The notes: generated from the sequence alone by a model not told the origin. Positions 1-10,559 are shown, numbered from the stretch's first letter. The stretch: DNA of 45,116 bases from Chalciporus piperatus (GCA_038093975.1 JBBPTG010000200.1:1-45116), one strand, 5' to 3'. Made by a program: numbers and translations.

Positions 1-727
1 TCGCACCTTCACATCGAATGGAACATACAAGCGGGGACTGAACAACGGACAGACCACTGCGCCAACCACGAGACTGGCTAACTTGCCCCAGAGCATGGGA
101 CCTTCACGAGAGTCAACAGGGTGCTCGGTGAACGTCATGAGAGGCCAGAAGTCGCGATAGACATATACCGCACACAGTGCAAGAAGCACGGTAGCAAGGT
201 GGCGAGAGACCACTTGACCGGATCCCATCGGAGATATCACAGTAAGGACTGCAAGAATAACTGTAAACGCCTGGATAACGAAAATCACAATAAAGCAGAG
301 TAGAGAGGAATGTATAACAAACCGCGGTCGCGCAAATGGACAGCTGTATGTAGTCGGAATTGCTGAGGGATTTCCAACGTCCAGCCAAAGACCACACGAA
401 CAAATCAAATCCACTGCTGTCCTGACTGTTCGTCGTCTGGAAAGTCAGAAGAGACAAGACCAGAAACACCGAGCACGAGATCAAACGGGCAACTTTGAAG
501 AGGTACGATGCTAGTCCACCGTGTAACTCCGTGAAGGGGACGACAGATGCAGCGACACCTGCGGACGGGTCAGGAGGCGAGACGTGAGGAGCACCTGAAG
601 GCTGTTTGCGAGACGAAAAATAGCTGGTACAAGCGCCCACAAGCAAAATGATAGCTGATATGGTTGCAACATAGGTGGGTATCATCAATGTGTTGAGGAA
701 GAGTCTGAACGATGAAGGCAAGGTCAT
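1..727 (-). CDS. ABC transporter, N-terminal membrane domain (partial, cut by window start)
   Basis: The start is the ATG at 727-725, and the gene runs off the left edge. The visible part encodes several hydrophobic segments, then a stretch reading YRDFWPLMTFTEHP and PLFSPRLYVPFD. That arrangement fits the segment before the first transporter core in fungal full-length ABCC-type exporters. The reading frame changes near 300-350. A 52-nt intron (GTTTGT...ATCCAG) there joins ICATA to AFTVILAVL in phase, so I read it as a splice rather than a break. An AG just upstream of the ATG could be an acceptor, so an earlier exon is possible. No nucleotide-binding domain is visible because the gene is cut. 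The family is inferred from hydrophobic pattern and local motifs. Substrate unknown. Confidence 0.6.
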
Positions 728-930
728 GTTACCTTGACCCTGAGATATCAAAACCACTAAAACTCACTTTGCCGCTACATCGTCGACATTCTGTGTCGCG
801 ACCGTGACGGAGCGCCAAAGGGATAGAACAACTTGCCTACGGCTGGGTTCAATCCCAGGGCCCAACATCTACGTAGATTCTAGAAATGCTGTAAGTGTGC
901 TGTAAGTATTACTCAACGTACGCCCACGAA

Positions 931-970
931 TAGTCTCCCCTAGACCGACCCAAGAGTCGGATGAAGACAG
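931..970. repeat. Imperfect 40-bp repeat, copy A
   Basis: This 40-bp stretch matches 1764-1803 in the same orientation at 36 of 40 positions by eye. It begins TAGTCTCCCC and ends GAAGACAG. Neither copy lies in a recognisable gene. Confidence 0.6.
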
Positions 971-1035
971 TTCAACCTTCACCAGGGCCGACGAAGGACT
1001 TTGACAGCTTAAACATAGCCAAACACGGTACTTGG

Positions 1036-1400
1036 TTACCGCTGGCATGACAAGGTTAAAATATCCCAGACAATGGCAGTGTTGTCCTCTGATCCTGTTA
1101 CGAGCTTTGTAGTCTCGACCCAGCCGTTTTGGTCGCCGCCCGGAAGCTTCTTGAAGGTTCGGGTGTCTGTGGAATTCGGTGAGATGTCGATTGCCAACAC
1201 CCAGCTCTGATGCTTCATCTCTGCGACCTTTTAGTAGTACAAGCGTTGGTGGGGAGCCGCCTCAGTCCAGACCGTCGCCGGCCCATTCCATGTGCCAGCA
1301 ACGATCCATTTTCCGTTATCTGGGACGGCGATGCACTTGATTCCTCCGTTTACCTGCATTCCTGTTGTCGATTTGACGACCGTCACTTAAACTTAAATCC
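1036..1400 (-). pseudogene. WD40-repeat relic
   Basis: The minus strand encodes two WD40-like blades. The first reads GGIKCIAVPDNGKWIVAGTW followed by VWTEA; the second reads WVLAIDISPNST and then GSEDNTAIVWDILT. A TAA stop lies between them, at the codon after RLYY. The second blade is interrupted by about 20 extra codons between SPNST and KLVTGSED. Those codons contain the 42-bp sequence repeated at 43231-43272. WD40 propellers of this kind sit at the C-terminus of many basidiomycete F-box or NACHT proteins. No such N-terminal domain is seen here, so this is probably a fragment left by decay. Confidence 0.55.
1109..1150. repeat. 42-bp perfect repeat, copy 1 (inside WD40 relic)
   Basis: Identical by eye over 42 bp to 43231-43272, in the same orientation, 42 kb away. 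On the minus strand it falls between two halves of a WD40 blade and adds codons that the blade does not need, so it looks inserted. Confidence 0.8.
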
Positions 1401-1419
1401 CTCGAGGTACCATCACGAC

Positions 1420-1706
1420 CCCCGCGTATATATTTTGACGACCTTTGTCCTTGCTGTGCGGTCAGTACCCTACCGAACCACAAAACCCACCACTCACGGG
1501 TCATCTTCGACGAGGTAGTTGCCAATCTCACCTACGACCAGGATCCGCAGAGCTCGTCCTGCGAAGATGCATGGGATCAGTTCACACACGAGGCCTCACG
1601 CGTTTTTCAACTTCGGCGCTTGCCTCCCAACTCCTCTGATTCTACTACTGTATCTTTGAAGTGGTTCGCAACCCCAAATGAAGATACACTTTTCGAAACA
1701 GCCTGA
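1420..1706 (+). other. Unassigned open stretch, possible exon relic
   Basis: One plus-strand frame is open for at least 70 codons. It passes through VIFDEVVANLTYDQ and FTHEASRVFQLRRLPP and stops at TGA 1704-1706. The composition looks protein-like, but I do not recognise the family and see no good start. It may be an exon of a decayed gene or chance. From here to 2285 nothing else is recognisable. Confidence 0.25.
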
Positions 1707-1763
1707 GTCAGCTCAAGGCCTCCTAGCTGCGCTGTCGCTGGAATCAACTGGACTGCACAGACC

Positions 1764-1803
1764 TAGTCTCCCCTGGACGGACCCAAGAGTCGAACGAAGA
1801 CAG
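1764..1803. repeat. Imperfect 40-bp repeat, copy B
   Basis: Second copy of the 931-970 sequence, differing at four positions. Confidence 0.6.
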
Positions 1804-2285
1804 TCGTTCTTCCTCCACACAGGTGCGAAATCACGATTGAACCGTTCGTCACGGATCAGGAAACGGGGTAAGCAAGCAAACACCTTTCCATTAGAAACTT
1901 TCATTGCCACGTGCTGCATCAGAATATCTCGACTAGGATAGCTGTCCAGGATGGCACTGATGTGCCTGAATACCTCCCATTTTCATTCGACAGCGTTCGG
2001 TTTGCGCAGTCTACAGCAATCCCTCAGGTGGGTCAGAGTTTACGTGGCGTACTGTCTGCTCAGCAACCAAGGACACCTCAGTACTGCCCCTGTGGGAACC
2101 TCTAGTCAAGAATCTGTTGAGCAAGCATTGCTTACCTGCACTGCCTCCTCTGCGGGCTGGGAAAGGTTAGTATGAAGCTTCAAGATGATTCATTCAAACA
2201 GATTAAAAGGACGCTTGCGTCCCCCTTAACTCACAACAATAGACTTCCACATTCCCGCTAAACACTACGCTCCAGATAACTTACC

Positions 2286-2947
2286 ATGATACTCACTCTC
2301 AGCTCGGAACACGTTCGCGATACCGTCTTCACTAGCGAACAAGAATTACCTGTGTTCAAAAGCCACTCCCCTTTCCGTCTCGGAACACGTACGACTACCA
2401 TTAGTCGTCAGAAAGCTTCCCCGGGAAAGTTCGAGATGGACGACCCTATCGAAGTCATGGGCCAGATCGAGTGGCACTGCTGGGGATCAACGGTATTCAA
2501 GATTGGAGGGATGGCGTTAGAGTCGAACGTCTTCCTGCCAAAGCACGGGTTCTTCGGAAGGTAAACATCTGTCAGCACGGATCCTTGAAGAAGGAAGGAC
2601 TGACGCAGGCATTTAGAAAGCGAACGTTCACGGGGCCCGATGGTCGTAATTTTCGATGGGACATGCACAGCAGAGTCGTGGTGGTGAGTCACGACCAGGT
2701 TGATATTACAATCCGCTGATCAGTTCTTCAGCTTTCCCTGAACGATGGTTCGCAATCCGAAATTGCGCGATACCACCGAGCTACCCTCGGGATTATAGGA
2801 AAGAGGAGGAAGGCATACCTGGAGATCGCGCCTCCAGCAGAGCATATGTTGGATCTCATCGTTCTTACCTTCATCTATGTGGAGAAATTGCGCATGGACA
2901 AAGAGACGAGGCAACGCAACGCAGCGGCATCAGGGGGTGGTCCTTGA
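2286..2947 (+). CDS. DUF6593-domain protein, three exons
   Basis: Splicing 2286-2560, 2617-2683 and 2732-2947 gives a continuous 185-residue protein. The introns are 56 nt and 48 nt, with GTAAAC...TTTAG and GTGAGT...TTCAG borders. The first has a CTGAC branch point. Exon 1 ends in GFFGR, exon 2 carries the conserved FTGPDGRNFRWDM block, and exon 3 carries GIIGKRRKAYLEI and VLTFIYVEKLRMDKE. This order matches the basidiomycete DUF6593 family: small, largely beta-rich proteins of unknown function, often in many copies per genome. No signal peptide or membrane segment is seen, so it is probably cytosolic. The gene appears intact. Its neighbours give no functional clue. Confidence 0.8.
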
Positions 2948-3154
2948 GACATTTGGATTCCTTGAGAAGGGTCGACGTTTGACTTGTGATATCTATATCG
3001 TATATAGCACCTACGAGTCCCCAATATTAGTATACCTTGAGCGCCCCTACACATAGCTTACAGTACTTCGTTAAAATTGTAGTATCTTGTGACATCTCTT
3101 CTCTGAGCGCAGTATGCTTTGATACCATCCGCGCGTGGCTGTACACCGTATGAG

Positions 3155-3183
3155 TGTACTGTACACAATGTATATACAGTACA
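3155..3183. promoter_or_regulatory. Palindrome cluster upstream of F-box gene
   Basis: TGTACTGTA (3155-3163) is followed by its exact reverse complement TACAGTACA (3175-3183). An overlapping inverted repeat GTACAC/GTGTAC occupies 3141-3159. The cluster ends 66 bp before the start codon at 3249 and could be a binding site for a dimeric regulator. Role inferred from position only. Confidence 0.35.
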
Positions 3184-3248
3184 GCGTTGCAGACCACAGT
3201 AGACCTCGAAAATACCATCCAGTCAATCTAGTCCACGTCTAACAAGAA

Positions 3249-5001
3249 ATGTCGGTTGAAGACTTACTTCGAACAGTGAGTCTTATAGTCAAAACTAGTC
3301 TGTGCTATTATACACCTTCCCCACAGCTCCAGGCATTTGATCCACTTTCGATCGTGAGTATCTGGTATCTACCTCCTCGCATAATGAAAACTCTGATGCG
3401 GCGCACCACAGTTTCCATCCATCGACACCACGTACGCCAAGTACTATACCGCAAACTATACCGCCTCGAACACCGACATCCCGCTGATTCGCGACATCGT
3501 GACCCAGTGTCGGGAGCAGCTCAATGTTATTGACACCATCCACGAACAAATTAAATCAACTGTTCAAAAACTCAGCGACAAGCGCGAGCAGATCGCGTCT
3601 TCGATGAAGATGCACGAGGGCTTCATGTCCTGTATCCGCCGCCTCCCCTCAGATGTTCTCAGCCATATCTTCATGCGATGTTTGCCTGATGCCGCGTACC
3701 TCACCCCGGATATACGAGACGCGCCGTTGTTGTTGACACGGATCTGTAGGGGATGGCGAGAGGTTGCGCTTGGCACCCCAAGACTGTGGTGTTCGTTGTT
3801 TATCGCAGACATCAGGCGGAACTTGGAGCGACTGCTTACCCTCTACCAAGACTGGCTCGCGAATTCAGGTCGCAGCCCGCTTTCACTTAAAATCCGCTTG
3901 ACCCCACACCGCAGACACCCGAGTCAATGGCCAGCAATGGCCACGGAGTTCTCGCGGCCGTACACCAGTCGGTGTACAACCCTCAACATTGACTCTGAGT
4001 CTGCCGATGGTTTGGATCTTTTGCTTGCGGATGTTCCTAATCTGGAGCGTCTCTATCTTGGAGGCCCGGATACCGTGAGTCGGCATATATCGATCGTCCA
4101 ACCGCGCCCCCGCCTTTACACTCTCGTCATCATGTCCTCTCCCTTTGCCATCGAGACTTTGTCTTTCTTCAATTCCGGATGGACAAACCTCACACGCCTC
4201 GCGGTGTCGTTCGATGACAACCCACAACCTGCCAGCAATGCCATCTTCCTGACCCTCCTGCAAACGTTTCCCAATCTGGAGACCTTCGTCTTCTCCCCTG
4301 TCTTCGTTCAGAGATCTGATAGCCCTATCACATTTACCCATTCGAAACTACGCACGTTGGGTATATGGCGGCGGACTGGCTCCATCCTTTCACCCCTGGA
4401 CACGCTGATATTCCCAAATTTGTGCCGCCTGCTTGTTGACAGCGGCCGAGATGTCGAGGATGTTATCAATGATATTTCCATGCCAGAGGAGTCCTTGCCG
4501 GATGGGTGTCGTACAGTCAATATAAACTTCGCAGAATCTCGTAGCCAGAGTGCCACCCATGCTTTTTTCACGCTCTTCGATCTCGGGTGGACGGGGCTGA
4601 CCCATCTCAGGCTGGACGTTTTCTTTGGCGCGCGATCTTGCCTGATGCCACTCCAGTTCTGTCCTCAGCTTGAAGACATGGCTCTATCAATGCACTTCAT
4701 CCAGCACGAATACCGCTACACTCCCCCCGTTCATCACACACTTAGCTCTCTGACCCTTGGCTTCAAACGAGGGTCCATTGATATATTTCTGGACGCGTTG
4801 ACCTTGCCCGGTTTGCACCACCTCAACCTCACGACGGCATCAGCCTGGCCACATATGTCATTCAAGGAGTTCTTTTCTCGATCAAATTGTCCACTCGAGA
4901 CGCTCGAGATCCGTGGAGCAAAGGCATCCAATTCAGTGGGACGGGAGGAATTCACGTCGTTGATACCTACCCTGAGGCATCTCGACTTGCACAATACGTA
5001 G
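3249..5001 (+). CDS. F-box / leucine-rich protein
   Basis: Two short 5' introns (3276-3326 and 3354-3411, both GTGAGT...CAG) bring the ATG at 3249 into frame with the long exon 3412-5001, giving 547 residues. The N-terminus is followed by a probable coiled-coil (INVID...KLSDKREQI), then the F-box signature LPSDVLSHIFMRCLP and ICRGWREVALGTPRLWCSL. Irregular leucine-rich repeats follow to the C-terminus (LTRLAVSF, LRTLGIW, LTHLRLDVFF, LETLEIRGA). F-box proteins recruit substrates to SCF ubiquitin ligases through SKP1. Agaricomycetes carry hundreds of this design, mostly with unknown targets. Starting at the GTG at 3499 would lose the conserved N-terminus, so I prefer the spliced start. The gene appears intact. 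Confidence 0.85.
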
Positions 5002-5802
5002 TAGATGTATCTGCTTAGACTCGGATACCCTGATAGATCCTTTGTCCAAATAAGTCCAATCTGTCGATTGGAAAGGCGAGTTTTGCTGATGAGTTGGAAT
5101 GGACGTTTTTGTGACCGCGTCTCAGCTGCATCCGCATGTGCTTTCGCACCCAATTTATGTTTCGATGTTGATCCGAGACACCAGCCCTGCCACTGCGAAG
5201 GGGCCCTCGCTGGTCCCAGTCCACCGTCAAAGCCTCACCATCAGACGGGGTAAATTGACGGGCCAACAGCCGAACTCGGAAGAGGTCTCCCAATTTCAGT
5301 CTTTGAGTAAACAAGGCAGCGAATCTTTCGGGAAGACGAGAGTCTAGGAAAAAAGGTAATCGGTGGTGGACCCCTTAGAAGAGTAGGAACGACTGTCTTC
5401 CTACCTAAGGGGGTGCCTACGGGAGACTATGGTGGACCAATACGTGACGTATTTGTCGATTCCTTGGCTGGGGCATAGTGCGTTGACACGACGAAGAACT
5501 TAACTCAAATTGCGGTCATGAAGGTCTCCATTTCTAGCTAGTCATTGACATGATGGTAAGATGCTGCATGGGTAAGTCACCAATAGTATTTATCGCATTC
5601 TCCGCCGGCGCTCTCTCTTGACATGTCATCTGTGCCTGGTGATGATCACGAACTCAGATCCGGGAGTCTGTTCATTTCCGCTTGGGTTTCCCTCTTCGGT
5701 GAGAAAAGAGCCGCTAGTTCCTTCAGCGTGCCAGCTTGCCACGGCAGCACGTCCCATATACCCCACTCACCGAGAACTCGCTCTCATTGTTACAATTACT
5801 GG
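5002..5802. other. Intergenic, no gene recognised
   Basis: About 800 bp between converging genes. No open frame looks like protein. The one notable item is the nested hairpin at 5371-5412. Confidence 0.6.
5371..5412. repeat. Nested perfect inverted repeat (hairpin)
   Basis: CCCCTTAG (5371-5378) pairs with CTAAGGGG (5405-5412), and GTAGGAA (5383-5389) pairs with TTCCTAC (5398-5404). The loop is 8 nt, with a 4-nt bulge on one side. Direct repeats TGGTGGACC lie at 5364-5372 and 5430-5438. It could be a transcription-end structure for the F-box gene or a small palindromic insertion. Confidence 0.6.
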
Positions 5803-6517
5803 CTACTCGCTTTCCCCCGCGTTTCCGGCCTTCTCAATCTGGCTCATCAGTTTCTTCAGTTCAGTGGTAAGTTCATCCATCTTATCCTCCAAATCATCCT
5901 TCTCTCTCCCTAATTTGTATTGCGACGGTTGGTCGTCATAGTCTTCCTCGGTGTTCTCAATTTCTTTCTCCACCTTGGTTAACTCCTTCCTGTACTGCTT
6001 CTTCCTCCATAGCAACTCTGCATCGAGGTCAGTGTAAGATCCAAACCTTTTATATTGAAGGGAAGCATACTCGTCCTTCTCCTGATGTGATTAGTTAGGC
6101 GGTGGGGACAGTCAGATGACGGAACCTACGTACTCTTTCAGTTGTTCGAGGTCGTCATCGCTGCTGTCGGTGTCGTCGTCGTCGCTGTCCTCGACACAAC
6201 CCCCCGACTCAGCACCTGGCGTGACCAAAATGAGCTTGCAAGTATAGCTAACGCGTTTAAATCATCACCGCGACCGTAATGGAAGTGCGTAACATGTATG
6301 TTAGCCCCACTCCCTGCGGCTATATCCATGTTTGCATTGGATCCTGTCTCCAAATAATCAGCCAGTCAGTGGATAAAGCCTGTGGGGTGATCTACTAATG
6401 GAACAGACCTGCGTCTTTCCACTTTCCGGAGTTGTTGTGATTGATTTGATTTCCGCCAACATCGTTGTAGGTGCCGAACCGTGCAGCGGCACCTTGCTGA
6501 GGTTGAGTATATGGCAT
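5803..6517 (-). CDS. Gly/Asn-motif protein with acidic linker and coiled-coil C-terminus
   Basis: Reading from ATG 6517, four exons join in phase. The N-terminus begins MPYTQPQQGAAARFGTYNDV and continues GGNQINHNNSGKWKDAG, then IAAGSGANIHVTHFHYG. A run of about 12 Asp/Glu residues (VEDSDDDDTDSSDDD) follows. The last exon is an alpha-helical coiled-coil of about 90 residues rich in Lys and Glu, ending GNAGESE and a TAG at 5805-5803. The last intron uses GTAGGT...CATCAG with a CTAAC branch. The donor of the middle intron is ambiguous (GTCGCG or GTGATG; both keep frame). The N-terminal motif is shared with the gene at 9769. Asn/Gly repeats with GSG resemble the sigma-type amyloid motifs of fungal NLR and HET partners. 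That is a resemblance, not a family match. Function unknown. Confidence 0.6.
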
Positions 6518-7125
6518 CTTGAATGCGACAGCGGAGAGTGGGTGAGTGGGTAAGAATCAATAGAAGCTGGGTTTCCTGTGCAAGTACTACTGCAAAAGGG
6601 ACCAGTGACTTACCGTAGCTGTCAGTTTTATATTCCATGGAACTCAGGTTTAACAACCGCCCAGGATTCTAGCAGTCCAAACAATGTTATCGACCAACTT
6701 GAATGGCGGATTCCAAAGAGGATCTAAGCCCTAGCTTCAAATTCAGGGCGGTCGGGTTGAGCGCTGTCAGATCTAGTACAAGTCCATAACGAGAGACTGA
6801 ACCATGTCTTGATGCCAGCCCGTAGCCCTCTTTAGGCCTGGCTTGGCATTCGGTCAGGGGCCCAAGCCGGCCTATTCCGTCTTGCACTCAACCGATCGCA
6901 GTTCAACGTTCAAAATCAATTCTCACCAATTTGCAGGCTCTATGTCTTTGAGAGCGTTCCCGGTCTTTATCCTTTTCCCTGGCACTACAGACTACAGATC
7001 GACTTCAAACGATGAACAACTTATATAAATTTGTACCGTACTTCAGACGCTACTGTTAGGTACAGATAATGTGTCTCGGCTTGCAACACAAAGGTAAGTA
7101 CAAGAGTGTAATTGCGTATGTGTAC
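6518..7125. other. Intergenic, no gene recognised
   Basis: About 600 bp upstream of the 6517 start and downstream of the HET relic. An ATG with a short frame exists at about 6630, and a splice from it into the 6517 gene cannot be ruled out. Nothing else stands out. Confidence 0.5.
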
Positions 7126-8218
7126 TTATTTCTGAGTGCTAGTGAAGATACTCCTCAACAATTCCTGGCGTAAGTTGGCTCTGAAGTTGCCCACAAGAGA
7201 GGTTTCCGCATCATCCGCATTGAACATGTCCGCCTCTGGGAATCTCTCAAAGAAATGTTCGACTTCCTTCTGGGAACATGCTTCGAGGTGTACGCCGAGA
7301 TGGTAGATCACGTGAGTGTCGGCGCGTAGATTTGTTCCCGAAGATCTTCGTGGTGATATGGCACGTAGGGTGGTCGCCGTAGCTGTCCTTTCCTCTGAAG
7401 AAAGTCATGAACCCTTCGCTGGAAGTGACTACGAGGGAGAGTAAGTCGGCGATGGCAGTTTCTCCCGGGGTCACGTCGACGATTGTCCCAAGTTTGAGTC
7501 GTTCTATGTCTCCGGCGCTAATGTAACCTGTGAGAAGCATGCTTGATTTCACTGTCGCTTTCGTATAGAACACATGCACGAACCTGCCCCTAGTTTCCAT
7601 GCAAAAAGAACCACGACCTTGCTGGGCGCGATCGCTTCCTGCAGTGTCCAGCCACGATGAATCCATGGTGTTTCTTCGTCGAGGGAGACAAATCGGCCCA
7701 ATCCTCCAGGGATGACGATACAAAGCGTAAATCCCATGCATTCGCTCGATTTGTGCGTCTTTGTCCGCAGAATGTGCTTCATCCTGGAGAACGCTAATCC
7801 GATCGATCCAGATGTAGTCCGCACCGCTACGTTGAGCGACGACGCACGCGTCCCGCAGAACATTGATGCCGATTGGGTCACCACAGTGACTGGACCCAAG
7901 GACCTGGAAGGTGGGAGTTTGAGGAGGGTCGTTAACGATCCCCCTCCAGGGATAAGAGATGGTTGCATAGCGGGTGTCGTGGATATTAGCAAAGTCGAAC
8001 TCTTTAACACAGAGAATCATGTGCTGGACAAGTGATTTGCAGGACACGAGACGGAATCGCCCGTTGGTTGCGTTGTGCGAGACATCTAGAATTTCTCCGT
8101 GATGATAGTCGAGGTGCACATTGAAAATGACGGTATTCCGATACATGTGCAGGAAAGTTTGCAGCGTGTTTCGCGACCGATCGTAGTATGCTGGTGCCCA
8201 CTCCCTGAATAGGCCCAT
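7126..8218 (-). pseudogene. HET (heterokaryon incompatibility) domain gene, frameshifted
   Basis: Starting at ATG 8218, the frame encodes HET signatures YATISYPWRG, YIWIDRISVLQD and AQIERMHGIYAL. The conserved continuation IVIPGGLGRFVSLDEET, then WIHRGWTLQEA and VVLFAWKLG, lies in another frame from about 7735. Around 7590 the match returns to the first frame (SGYISAGD-like LLTGYISAGDIERLKLG, VDVTPGETAIADLLSLV). Near 7340 it moves to a third frame (DTHVIYHLGVHLEACS) and ends at 7126. The shifts fall inside contiguous conserved blocks, so introns cannot explain them. HET domains, in ascomycetes, trigger non-self recognition and cell death. This copy is very probably inactive unless the assembly has errors; nearby genes read cleanly, which argues against that. 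Confidence 0.75.
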
Positions 8219-9768
8219 TCATATAGATCGTCGATCGAATACATCACCCCAACTTGCGCCCCATTTCGGACCCGACAAAGACGACGTCTCCCTCGGAGTC
8301 AAATGTCAAATCACCGCCCAGTGTATTTGAGTTGAACTTGAAGCTGCGGCCTGAGTTAGTGCTAGTGGAGCATGTGGGCGCAGAGCGTAACTTGTTCTGA
8401 CAAGAAAATTTTAATGCGAGATCTTGCCACCCATTTCACTCAACGCCTATTCCAGCGTCTCCTGCAACTTACCGTGCCCTTGAGACGAGAAAATATGCCC
8501 TTTGCTGTTATTCTAGGCATCTTTAGGTAGTCTGGTGACCAGACTAATCTTTAGGATAAACGCGCGCTTGTACACGTGGGAGTAGTACTGTAACGGGCGT
8601 TCGTTGGACGTATCGTGGCTTCCGTACGCTTCCTACTTTCCAGCGGCCACCCATACCTTGGAAAAGGTCTCACAGGTTGGTGTGTATTCCATGATTCCGA
8701 GCTAAGGAAGCAATATCACGAGCCTTCAAAGCTTCAGATCCACATTGATTTGGGAGGCAGCTATTATATAGGATAATGGGTACTAACAAGCAGGCGGACC
8801 AGTATCGCTGTCAATAGCCCGGCGCAAGGCGACAATGAACTCATCATCCAGTGATGCTAGCATTCCATCAAGGTACCAAAGTTCGGGATACCGTAAGGCT
8901 TCTTAAGGCTATATCATCACATTCGAGGGTGCGCACTGTGATTTAGACGGCGTCTGATTCGAACACTCATACCTTGCGCACAATGCCAGGCCCAGTGGAG
9001 CCAAACGCTCTGGGAGGATTCGACGAATGGGGAACTCAAATTCTCAAAATACAAACTGAACCGATGGGATGGAGCAACGACTTAGATATTTGGTAAACTC
9101 CCCGTGTCAAAAAATGAGTTGATCAGATCGAAAGTTGACAGCATCGAACTGGTGCTCAAAGCTCCGATCTTCTGTCTCACCAGCTGAAGAATTCGAATTA
9201 AAAGTTTCTGCCGGTGCGTATTTTTATGCATGAATGCTGACAGTGCCATGGTGACGAAGCTGTATCGTTGTGGCCAATTTGCCGAGGTACCGGAAAGCGG
9301 GAGGACTGCTTTCTCTTTATGTTCTCAAGAGATCATTCTATGGCAAGTCTGAGCTGGTTCGAGGACTATCCATTTCGTGCCTTGATATCCTTACTACGAG
9401 CGCCCACCTCCTATTCGTAGGGGCCCTTGCGATCTTCCGCATGGTAAGTCACTTGAAAAGACCAAAATAGTTTTCAAAGTCTCGTTGAGCACGTCATTCT
9501 GAACTCATAGGTTCAAAATTTATTCACTGATTCCATCCACGGAGATGCATTTTGTGCGAGGTGGCCAGATAGCCCGACCCCGGGAATGTATGATACAACC
9601 CTGTGGCATGCAGTAGAGTTCAATTCACATCTCATCAGGTGAGTGAAATCCGTCAAATTAGGGACTACTTACAGACCCGTCAGGGATATAAAGTGCATCG
9701 CTTGCCCAGGTAAATCAACTCAGTACTCGCCTTAACTTCTTAAATCCCAACCACCCGAGAAACTCAGT
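8219..9768. other. About 1.5 kb without a recognised gene
   Basis: Only short open frames are present, such as 9270-9470, with no motif I can name. Several GTGAGT-like donors suggest an old decayed gene. Promoters for the 9769 gene must lie here, but I see no clear TATA box. Confidence 0.5.
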
Positions 9769-10058
9769 ATGCCTTTCAACCAGACTGGTCCAGGCGCTAC
9801 TGCCAACGTCGGCACATGCAACGACGTTGCTGGCAACCAGGTCAACACTACCGACAACTCCAAGAAAGTTGGAGATATCAACTGTACGTATCAAGTGGTC
9901 TCCAGTTTTCTGCATTTCAGTGTACACCGAACGCTATTCAATACCCTTCTCAAGCCAAAATCTCCAGCGGTATAGTTACTGCCGGCGGTGCTGGAACAGT
10001 CGGTAGCGGAACCGGTACTGCCACTGGTGTAGCTGGCTCCGGAAACGTTTCGTTCTAG
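9769..10058 (+). CDS. Small Gly-rich protein with GNQxN motif, amyloid-like (hypothetical)
   Basis: Exons 9769-9887 and 9968-10058 join in phase across an 80-nt intron (GTATCA...TCCAG) to give 69 residues. The alternative donor GTACGT three bases upstream would create an early stop. The N-terminus reads MPFNQTGPGATANVGTCNDV, then AGNQVNTTDNSKK. The C-terminal half is Gly/Thr/Ala-rich (GGAGTVGSGTGTATG, ending AGSGNVSF). It aligns with the start of the gene at 6517, sharing the pattern MP-x-x-Q-x-x-x-GAxAxxGTxNDVxGNQxN. No signal peptide is seen. The low-complexity Asn/Gly/Ser make-up recalls sigma-type amyloid motifs, but I cannot prove that. Its neighbour is a HET pseudogene. Function unknown. 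Confidence 0.55.
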
Positions 10059-10559
10059 TTCGCAAGACTACACATGGGTCAGTTTGTCTCAGTTTTTTTT
10101 GTTGCATTCATCATTTCACGCTCTCAATAATAGGACTCTCAAACAATCATGATAGGGAGCATGTGGAAATATGATCGGAAAGGTTGAAAATAAGACAAAA
10201 GAGAATATATATGTCAAGTTTATCCCTCTGTCGTTGTGAATGTATCGAGATATGATCAATGGCTGAGCAGATTCGTTGTATGTGAAGAACCGCTCCCTTA
10301 AATGAAGCACTGAGGACATCTAGCCCGAGTGTTCGTTACGATGCATAGCAGCAGGTGATACGATACCCTTCACCAGTACGACAGGGTGTCGATCTCAGTC
10401 GCATCATGAACTTCGAGAAGAAACACATCTCTTAGAGTTGAGCACAAACGATCCCCTTTGTCCCCTTAGCCTTTCCTAGCTTCCCATCACGCTCCTCGAC
10501 CTTTTGGGCATCACTCAAACATAAACGCGCAACGTCAATTCTTCCTCGCGCAAGCACCA
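10059..10559. other. Intergenic, no gene recognised
   Basis: About 500 bp between convergent genes. The left part should hold the 3' end of the small Gly-rich gene. The right part may hold a last short exon of the F-box gene, because a GTACGT donor lies just before its stop. Confidence 0.4.

Noticed and set aside
835..875. tRNA-like T-arm (CTGGGTTCAATCCCAG)
   Set aside because: The loop is 6 nt rather than 7, and no matching acceptor stem or anticodon arm lies upstream.
3499..5001. F-box gene starting at the GTG at 3499
   Set aside because: GTG is not a normal fungal start, and two clean introns connect an upstream ATG at 3249.
7712..8035. Plus-strand frame over the HET region
   Set aside because: It is the antisense shadow of clear HET-domain sequence.
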